NCBI RefSeq assembly: GCF_014635825.1
Contig: NZ_BMDO01000001.1
Coordinates: 186,001-250,000, forward strand
DNA length: 64,000 nucleotides
Source: Mucilaginibacter galii
GTDB taxonomy: Bacteria; Bacteroidota; Bacteroidia; Sphingobacteriales; Sphingobacteriaceae
Reading direction: 5' to 3'
The translations under genes were made by a program, and so were the position numbers. Position 1 is the first letter of the stretch. The number at the start of each line of letters is the position of its first letter. Under the pieces are notes generated by a model that made no database searches, was not told the DNA's origin, and worked only from the letters and a program-made list of their open reading frames with translations. Of the stretch, positions 63,772 through 64,000 are shown piece by piece.

Positions 63772-64000
63772 TTAGTAGCCTGGGTTTTGTTCAAGCTTGG
63801 CATCTTTATTTACCTGTATTTCGCTTAACGGAATAGGTAAAAGCAGATGGGTACTTGTAAGCCCGGTTGTTGGCTTTTGCGGATCGTTGCCGTTTAAGGC
63901 CAGGGAGCGTGTAACCAATGTACCGGTACGCATCAAGGTCATACGCCTGTTTTCTTCGGCAATGAGTTCTCTTGCACGTTCATCTAATATAAGGTTGAGC
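63772..64000 (-). CDS. SusD/RagB family lipoprotein, C-terminal part
   Basis: The frame is open to the window edge, so only the last 75 residues are seen. They contain the SusD end pattern: LDERARELIAEENRRMTLMR near the start, THLLLPIPLSEIQ, and the final LEQNPGY. The N-terminus, with the lipobox, is outside the window. It is probably the SusD of a third glycan locus with the GH28 and DUF2264 genes. A strong terminator follows, so those genes are not simply in its transcript. Confidence 0.9.
   Translation of the reverse strand, partial: LNLILDERARELIAEENRRMTLMRTGTLVTRSLALNGNDPQKPTTGLTSTHLLLPIPLSEIQVNKDAKLEQNPGY

Overview
The window looks like a chromosome segment of a glycan-degrading Bacteroidota, most likely a Sphingobacteriaceae member close to Mucilaginibacter or Pedobacter. 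This rests on paired SusC/SusD systems, lipoproteins with SusD-type signal peptides, typical Bacteroidota families (TIGR02757, DUF4905, DUF5655, archaeal-type ProS) and TAnnTTTG-type promoter boxes. The genus is an inference from gene content. I found no tRNA, rRNA, CRISPR array, phage or insertion sequence.

Positions 1-22200 are mostly housekeeping and small-family genes: a nucleoid-associated protein (partial), a DUF1349 protein, a CDP-alcohol phosphatidyltransferase, DUF5655 and TIGR02757 proteins, a trans-sulfuration enzyme, prolyl-tRNA synthetase, a Gly/Tyr-rich lipoprotein, a FadL/OMPP1-like porin, Dps, DUF4905, a LysM/double-psi barrel protein, uridine kinase, a J-domain/KTSC protein, a bestrophin, a giant alpha-2-macroglobulin with an embedded SusC-like plug, and QueE. 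Several short palindromic repeats are scattered here, one of them inside a coding sequence.

Positions 22495-41842 (minus strand) are a nearly complete beta-mannan/galactoglucomannan utilisation locus. SusC, SusD and a surface glycan-binding protein form one unit. After an AraC regulator comes a second unit: sugar symporter, GH130 mannosylglucose phosphorylase, AGE-family epimerase, an unassigned clan GH-A-like lipoprotein, GH27, GH26 mannanase, CE2-type esterase and GH3. The expected scheme is extracellular mannanase and debranching, uptake of mannobiose, epimerisation to mannosylglucose, then phosphorolysis.

Positions 43552-58395 (plus strand) hold a second locus. It has an exported glycerophosphodiesterase, a membrane-spanning beta-propeller/Y_Y_Y/HTH regulator, SusC, SusD, a GH144 beta-1,2-glucanase, a GH43-like protein with discoidin and FnIII domains, an SGNH esterase and a GH3 beta-glucosidase. 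The likely substrate is beta-1,2-glucan, possibly substituted bacterial periplasmic glucan.

Positions 58461-59520 contain the most unusual structure I found. A cysteine-free, methionine-poor peroxiredoxin-like protein is preceded by two tiny reading frames that both end in cysteine codons (one ends YCCC, the other YCCS). Upstream of them are a candidate promoter and a 17-bp dyad. This looks like cysteine-responsive leader-peptide control of a sulfur-sparing protein.

Positions 59638-64000 (minus strand) begin a third, pectin-type locus: a GH28 enzyme, a DUF2264 protein, a truncated SusD remnant and the C-terminus of an intact-looking SusD that runs off the window.
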